In this document: in pieces, positions 58,279 to 64,000 of the stretch
Layout of the letters: each line of letters begins with the position of its first letter
Position numbering within the stretch: position 1 is the stretch's first letter
DNA from: Fremontodendron californicum
Taxonomy: Eukaryota; Streptophyta; Magnoliopsida; Malvales; Malvaceae
Assembly (NCBI GenBank): GCA_030761205.1
Contig: JAULJL010000028.1
Span: forward strand, 16,729,001 to 16,793,000
Direction of reading: 5' to 3'
DNA: 64,000 bases
Notes under the pieces: generated by a model
Seen by the model: the letters and a program-made list of their open reading frames with translations, nothing else
Databases searched by the model: none
What the model was told of the DNA's origin: nothing
Translations under genes and position numbers: made by a program

Positions 58279-59725
58279 GCTCTATTCCTATATGCATGAA
58301 TATACTAATGATTAATGCATGAAGCGTTCAAAGAAATTATGATGACTATGTATGCCATGTATGCAACCTGATGCCAACATGATGCATGTAAAGAATAAGC
58401 AAATTATTGCATGGATATATACAGAAAAATTATGCTAACTACGACTGTATTCTACAATGAATGAGCATACATGCTTATGACTGTAACATGATGTCAAAAT
58501 GATACATGCAAAGAATAAATGAATTAACACCATGGTATATACAAAGAAATCAATGGCTACACAAAAATGGTGGGACCAAATTTTGATTATTCAAAAATCT
58601 CATTATGCAAGATTTGCCTCCACATTTAATCTACAATTTTTTGAAACATGTTTTCTCTATGAAAAACCACACATATTAGTTTCAAAAGAATTTCGGGGTA
58701 GTGGATCCTAATATGGTACAATATCCAAATGTTCATGCAACACTACCGGTTTTATGAAATCATCAAAAAGGATTATATCACTATCCGTTTATTGCAAAAA
58801 ATGAGATAAAAAATACAATCATGAATGTACATGCTCTATTCACACATACATGAAATGTGCAAAAATGCAAAAATGTTTGAAAAAAAATGTTTGTATTTTG
58901 AATTTCAAAAGGTTAGTGAACACATACCCCAACAATATCTACTTATATAGGCATCACGATGCCTTTGGGACAGAGTATCACACTTATTACGGGCGATGTA
59001 CGTTCATCTTTGCCCGGTTTAAAAAACTTATTTGAGATGTAAAGACTAGGTAATAAAAGGTTAGAAATGTCCCTCCATGTGTTCTAACTTCGTTGTATCT
59101 AACGAAAATCCGACTTGGCTTCGCCTAGGTTCACTATATGAGGGTGAATCGGTTCTAAAGGCCCCGAATTGCTCCTTACTGTTGCTGGTGAAGGCTAGTA
59201 AGGCACCCCGATAAAAGCGGGTTCAATTCGTTAGAGTATATTTTCCTAAGCCCATACGCAGGATCATCACGAAGGCTTTAGGTACTTTATACTCCGAAAG
59301 TGTTTCACTAGCCTATACGGAGGATCATCACGAAGGCGTAGTTACTTTATTCCCACTTAAAAGGACGAAACCCGGGTAGAGAGTTCATGTTATGCAAATG
59401 AAAATATAGTGTGTGCGAAGGAACAACAAACCTTTCACCACTTATTCTACACACCTTATCCTAAATACCCCAACAATTTATTAAAACAAAGATCAAGAAT
59501 AGTGTAACGCATTAACCAACAATCAATTATAATATACAACATAAATAACTAGAGAAAAATAATAAAATGCATGCACATGAGTATGACCATATTCAAAAAC
59601 ATTTTATTATTTTCAAAATTCTCCTTTATTTTAAAAATATGGGAATTAAAATTAAATACCAATTAAACCAACAAAACCGAGACTTTGATAACACACGACT
59701 AATTCTAGGCCTGACTCTCTAATAT
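58279..59725 (-). mobile_element. Leader region of the Ogre element
   Basis: This is non-coding sequence between the primer-binding site and ORF1. It includes the gatgcatgtaaagaataa-type imperfect repeats (58310-58540), and two copies of a ~55-bp segment, (c)ccatacgcaggatcatcacgaaggc / cctatacggaggatcatcacgaaggc (59250-59345). Confidence 0.55.
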
Positions 59726-59743
59726 TCCCCAGTGGAGTCGCCA
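59726..59743 (-). other. Primer-binding site of the Ogre element
   Basis: On the minus strand, TGGCGACTCCACTGGGGA begins 3 bases after the LTR end (...GGGTTGTGACA, 59747). It is the type of site found in Ogre/Tat elements (tRNA-Arg-like in described Ogres). I did not check it against a tRNA sequence. Confidence 0.65.
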
Positions 59744-59746
59744 AGC

Positions 59747-60767
59747 TGTCACAACCCTAAAAAAAATAACAATAACAAGTCTTATCGCAAGACTTTATTA
59801 TTCGTAAGGTGTGACATTAAAAAAACGAGAAAAAGTCGACTTAATTCCTCTAGAAAAATGAAGGTGTCGATACGTTATCCCGATCGCGGGGAACCCGTTC
59901 AAGTGAGGGGGAAACAAAAGCAGAGGAAAAGACGACTTAATTTCTCTAGAAATAAAATAAAAGGGCGAGGGTATGAAGACGGCCTTGTAAAAAGACATAG
60001 AGTCGCCACCAATCTTTTTTAGCTAGGTGTGATCGGTCACCTATTAAAACCGGTTTTATAAAATATTTTCAAATTAATTAAAATATTTTTTAAAACCAAT
60101 TTCAAGTCTGCATTATAAACCAGGGAAATCAAAGAAGCGGGATCGGGAGTCGGTTACGTGCGGGGAAGGATTAGCACCCCCACAAAGCCCGTATAAATCG
60201 GTATCTTATTAATCGTGTGTTATCTCAAGTCTCGATAAAAAGTTGATTTTAATTTAGTATTTCAAGTTAATTCCCAATTTTAAGAAAATTAATTCCATTT
60301 TTAATTGAAAATAATCCGGAATTTATTAATTCAAAATTTTCCTATATTCCCTAACAAAATCGGCAAAATATAGAATTTTTCTTTTATTTGAAAAACTTTT
60401 CGAATAATTCTCGTTTTTAGAAAGAAAGATATTCCTTTATCAATGATAATTGATGATATTCTCTCCAGCAAACCCGGTAGAAAACTCATGAATTATTTTA
60501 CCTCGGGAATATCTTTATTTTTATTGAAAATCATTATCTTTTTCAAAACATTTAAAAATATGAATATGTATGAAATAAACAAAATGACATAACAAAGTCT
60601 AGATAATATAATGCAACATAAATGATATGACATAATTTAAATGACATAGTATATTCTAAGTAAAATGAAAAATCCTAAGTATCATGGTATATTCTAAATG
60701 AGATAAAATGATTTAAATGACATGGCAATTTTAAATGATATGGCATATTTTAAATGACATGGCATGT
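59747..60767 (-). mobile_element. 5' LTR of the Ogre element, cut by the Athila-like insertion
   Basis: The sequence from TGTCACAACCC (59747) rightwards matches 40379-41430 of the 3' LTR closely. It stops at 60767, where the Athila-like LTR (TGATAACTCG) begins. The rest of this LTR should lie beyond that element, outside the window. The five bases catgt (60763-60767) are the candidate target duplication of the inserted element. Confidence 0.75.
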
Positions 60768-62266
60768 TGATAACTCGTATAATTATATAGTTTTTAGTTA
60801 TGTTTTATTATTGTTTTGTGTCAAATACGAGTTATTATTGCTTAGTCTAATTGTGTTTATGATCTTTTATATTTTTATGTAATTTGGTGTTTTTCACGAG
60901 TTTCTTTGAGTGATTTCATATTACTAGGTTAAATCAACAATTAAGGGCAAATCCAGTTCAGTTCCAGTTCCGACACCTTTTGCCATATCCGCTATATCTG
61001 GAGTTTCACTGAAGCAATAAGGCTGAATTGTTTACAGTGCAAAGTTAAGAGGCATATCTATCGTTTTCATGTTTTACACTTCTTGAAACGGAGTCGTTTT
61101 CCCTAGCGAAATCGACCATCAAGTTGGCTGATGTGCAATGACGTCTGTGCTGACCTGTTTTGGTATTTTGACCATATCTTCCGATCCACATGAGCAAATG
61201 ATCTGATTCCAACGGCTATGGATCCGTAACTGATAGGGGTATATTTTTCTAGAAGACCATTTGATCAGATCGAGCCTCCAACATTGACAAAATCGACCAT
61301 CAAGCTGGCTGATCAGAATTGTCATACAATATGATGAAAATTGTTAGAAAAATGCACCCACCTATTATACCTACCTTTGAAATTTATAAAGCTTGTCTCT
61401 TGTCATTTAGCTCTCCAAAATGTGTATAAATAGAGGGCCTTGGATGAGCATTAAAGAGACATGGGGAGGATATTAGCCATTGTAATAAAATTCTCTAAGT
61501 TTTCTTCTTCTTTCCTTTCTCTAGTTTTTTTTTTTCTTTACTTATGTTTATTACATTTCTTTTCATTTTATTCATATCTAGTATGTGTTGCTAATCATAT
61601 TGTTGAGGTGATGAGGTGAAGCTCTTGGTAAATGCTAAGGTTAGTCTCTTAAACATGAGCTAAAATGAATTATCATTTATAAACACTAGTATAGATAATA
61701 TTTTCTTTTGGTTTAAAATCATACTTGCAAAGTAGGGATCTTGATTCATTATTGACAATGAAAATGGCACAATAAATGCTTGGTTTCATAACCTTGATTT
61801 GTTGTAGACATATACCTTGGCATAAGGAACGCTTGGACTCTTTTTATGAGTTTTGAGGACACCAAATGAACATAATATCATATGCTATGGACGTTGGACA
61901 ATTTGGACTGAATTGCTAAACCTTCCGATTGGAACCTCCTTTATGTGTGGATTTCAATTGTGTAATAAAACAAGATTAATCTTAGCATAACACCAAGAGT
62001 GGATTCTCTAACCTCAACATCTTTTCTTATTGTTTTTTATATCTTGTTTAATTTCTTTTATATTTTGTTTATTTTGTTCTCTAATATCTTGTTTATCTTA
62101 TTTTGTTGTTGATTCCCTAATATCTTGTTTACTTTCTTTGTCTTATATATTTATAAACTTATACTTACTAATACGCTTCCCTGTGGTTCGACCTCGGACA
62201 CCCGAGAATTTATTACTTGAACATAACCTGCACTTGGGTTTACAACTCTTAATTGAGTTTCCATCA
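60768..62266 (+). mobile_element. 5' LTR of an Athila-like element (copy 2)
   Basis: It begins TGATAACTCGTATAATTATA and ends GAGTTTCCATCA (62266), followed by an Athila-type primer-binding site. The first ~755 bases match the LTR at 2904; after the start of R the two are unrelated. It has a TATA box at 61425-61432 and the U3 24-bp repeat (61109-61132 and 61290-61313). It is inserted in the Ogre 5' LTR. Confidence 0.85.
61425..61432 (+). promoter_or_regulatory. TATA box of the Athila-like LTR (copy 2)
   Basis: TATAAATA lies in the same context as copy 1 (tgtgTATAAATAgaggg). It drives transcription of the plus-strand element containing the gag below. Confidence 0.6.
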
Positions 62267-62272
62267 AGTTTT

Positions 62273-62290
62273 TGGCGCCGTTGCCGGGGA
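62273..62290 (+). other. Primer-binding site (Athila type)
   Basis: TGGCGCCGTTGCCGGGGA, six bases after the LTR end, is the standard Athila-lineage primer-binding site. The leader that follows contains two ggctggttataccgcc repeats (62335 and 62406), and ends with caggtaatct (62510-62519), which could act as a splice donor just before gag. Confidence 0.85.
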
Positions 62291-62539
62291 GGCAATACTA
62301 AGTATATAAGTTTATAAGTATATTTATTTTTATTGGCTGGTTATACCGCCTAATTTTCTATATATTTATATTTATATTGTATATTAACTTTGTTTTATTT
62401 TTATTGGCTGGTTATACCGCCTAATTTTCTATATTAACTTTGTTTTTTGCTTGTTTGGCGACGTGATTTTAGATCTCGTCGTTTAGTTAGATTTTATTGT
62501 GAAACTTTTTCAGGTAATCTTTCTAATACAACTCCTACC

Positions 62540-64000
62540 ATGGCTGACAATGAAAGTGTTCATGCTGAAGATGAGAACAGACAAGTACGCACCATGCGTA
62601 ACTACTTGCAACCAACTCGAAGCTCATCACCCTCTTGTTTTATTTTTCCTCTCAATGCAAACAACTTTCGTTTTAAACCAGGTATGATAGCTTTGCTTCC
62701 AAATTTCCATGGGTTAGAATCGGAAAGTGCTTACTCATTTCTAAAAGACTTCGAAGATGTATGTGTCACCTTTAATGACCAACAATGTACAAATGAAATT
62801 GTCAAGCTAAAATTATTTCCTTTTTCTTTAAAAGATAAAGCAAAAATTTGGCTTCATAATTTAAAACCAAGGTCAATTGGCACATGGCAAGAATTACAAA
62901 CTGAGTTTCTAAAGAAATTTTTCCCAGCACATAAAACTACTGCTTTGAAAAGACAGATTCAAAATTTCAATCAAAATCAAAATGAAGCATTTTTTCAGTG
63001 CTGGGAGCGTTTTAAAGATTTGTTAAGTTCTTGTCCACATCATGGTTTTGAAAAATGGCGTCTTATTAGTTTCTTTTATGAAAGTTTAACTCCCGAAACT
63101 AAACAATTTGTTGAAACAATGTGTAACGGTGAGTTTCTAGAAAAAGAACCTGAAGAAGCCTTTGACTACCTAGACCATTTGGCAGATAACTCTCAAGCCT
63201 GGCACACAGATAATTCCTTTGAAAGTTCCAATAGATCTAATCTTGTTTCTAACAGAGGTAAATATCATTTTAGTCAAGAAGATGAGATAAAAGCTAAAGT
63301 AGCTAATTTGGCTAGAAAGATTGAAGCCATGGAACTTAGAGAAGTAAAAGAAGTCAAAACGGTTAAAAATGAAGAAAGTTGTGGAATTTGTGAAATCATG
63401 GGACACCCCACTTCTGAATGTCCAAACATTCCCATTCTTAAAGAAGCGTTGCAAGATCAAGTAAATTCCATAAACACATTTAAAAAGCCTTTTCCTTCTC
63501 CTTACTCTGAAACGTATAACCCTGAATGGAGAAATCATCCCAACTTCAGTTGGCGGAATAATAATCATGTTCAGGTACCACAATCTCAAAAGCCGGGCAA
63601 CACTTTTTCCTATCAACCTTCACGTGTACAAACCTTGGAAGAGACATTGCAAGCATTCATGCAAACACAAGCAAATGTGAATAACCAAACTACACAGGAC
63701 ATCAATGAGATCAAAAACACCTTGTCCACATTGACAGCTTCATTACGCACTCAAGAAAAAGGTAAGTTTCCTGCTCAACCTCAGCCTAACCCTTCTACTC
63801 AATGTCTTGTTTCTTGCTCCAATGAAACTCAACAGGAAAATGCCAGTTCTATCACAACTCTTCGAAGTGGAAAGGCAATTGACAAAAACATTCCATCAAA
63901 AGACCAAGATCCTCCTTCCCCTCCGAAAAGTAATGGTAAGGATGATGGTAAGTCTGAACTTCTTGAAAATTTGGACAAAGAAAAAGGTATGCATCCTGCT
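62540..64000 (+). CDS. Gag of an Athila-like Ty3/gypsy element, open to the window end (partial)
   Basis: The frame is open for 487 codons from ATG 62540 (MADNESVHAEDENRQVRTM) to base 64000 with no stop, so it continues outside. Residues ~55-220 are a retrotransposon gag domain: FHGLESESAYSFLKDFEDV, LKDKAKIWLHNLKPRSIGTW, EFLKKFFPAHKT, CWERFKDLLSSCPHHGF. A canonical CCHC zinc knuckle follows near residue 280 (CGICEIMGHPTSEC, C-x2-C-x4-H-x4-C), then a Gln/Asn-rich region as in Athila gag. With its intact LTR, primer site and leader, this is the youngest and best preserved element of the window. The plus frame at 62499-62687 and the minus frame at 63170-63616 are shadows. Confidence 0.85.
   Translation, partial: MADNESVHAEDENRQVRTMRNYLQPTRSSSPSCFIFPLNANNFRFKPGMIALLPNFHGLESESAYSFLKDFEDVCVTFNDQQCTNEIVKLKLFPFSLKDKAKIWLHNLKPRSIGTWQELQTEFLKKFFPAHKTTALKRQIQNFNQNQNEAFFQCWERFKDLLSSCPHHGFEKWRLISFFYESLTPETKQFVETMCNGEFLEKEPEEAFDYLDHLADNSQAWHTDNSFESSNRSNLVSNRGKYHFSQEDEIKAKVANLARKIEAMELREVKEVKTVKNEESCGICEIMGHPTSECPNIPILKEALQDQVNSINTFKKPFPSPYSETYNPEWRNHPNFSWRNNNHVQVPQSQKPGNTFSYQPSRVQTLEETLQAFMQTQANVNNQTTQDINEIKNTLSTLTASLRTQEKGKFPAQPQPNPSTQCLVSCSNETQQENASSITTLRSGKAIDKNIPSKDQDPPSPPKSNGKDDGKSELLENLDKEKGMHPA

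Overview
This window is nuclear DNA of a flowering plant, most likely a eudicot. It is AT-rich and dominated by nested transposable elements of plant-specific type: Ogre/Tat and Athila-like Ty3/gypsy, Ty1/copia, LINE, CACTA, PIF/Harbinger, MULE and hAT-like elements. Only one host gene is clearly intact, an intronless PLS-class pentatricopeptide-repeat (PPR) gene at 8319-10070 on the minus strand. The species cannot be named from the sequence alone.

Left part (1-7146). A LOG-family (cytokinin-activating phosphoribohydrolase) reading frame without introns, with one frameshift near its start, lies directly upstream of the 3' non-coding region (828-2903), polypurine tract and 3' LTR (2904-4793) of an Athila-like element. 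It therefore looks carried by that element. The element is inserted in an Ogre-type LTR fragment (4794-7146). Then comes a small gene island (7147-10250) with the PPR gene and weak traces of another gene.

Middle-left (10250-20196). AT-rich repeat territory: a possible 3-kb hAT-like element, ATATCCG-rich duplicated repeats, a copia LTR with primer-binding site, a 5'-truncated LINE, and a striking row of four hairpins (19661-19890).

Middle (20197-40378). A second Ogre LTR fragment (20197-24725), a decayed PIF/Harbinger element with its Myb-like ORF and transposase remnants, a TIR element, a decayed MULE, a small hAT element with a perfect 8-bp target duplication, the 3' end of a Sirevirus-like copia element, tandem arrays with a recent 734-bp duplication, and the 5' part of a CACTA element. 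The CACTA transposase start is cut by the next insertion.

Right part (40379-64000). A large Ogre element lies on the minus strand. From its 5' side it has a 5' LTR (59747-60767, broken), PBS, ORF1, gag with one internal stop, the end of RNase H plus a decayed integrase (protease and reverse transcriptase deleted), a 3' UTR with an 18-unit tandem repeat, a polypurine tract and the 3' LTR (40379-51225). The 3' LTR contains a nested solo LTR of the same family (43602-48686) with a perfect 5-bp target duplication. A second Athila-like element begins at 60768 inside the Ogre 5' LTR and runs off the window with an open gag frame.

Insertion order on the right, oldest first: CACTA, Ogre, then independently the nested Ogre solo LTR and the right Athila-like element. 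The best candidate for something undescribed is the retrotransposon-linked LOG-like gene. Next are the evidence that Ogre ORF1 is a shortened gag duplicate, and the hairpin row at 19.7-19.9 kb.
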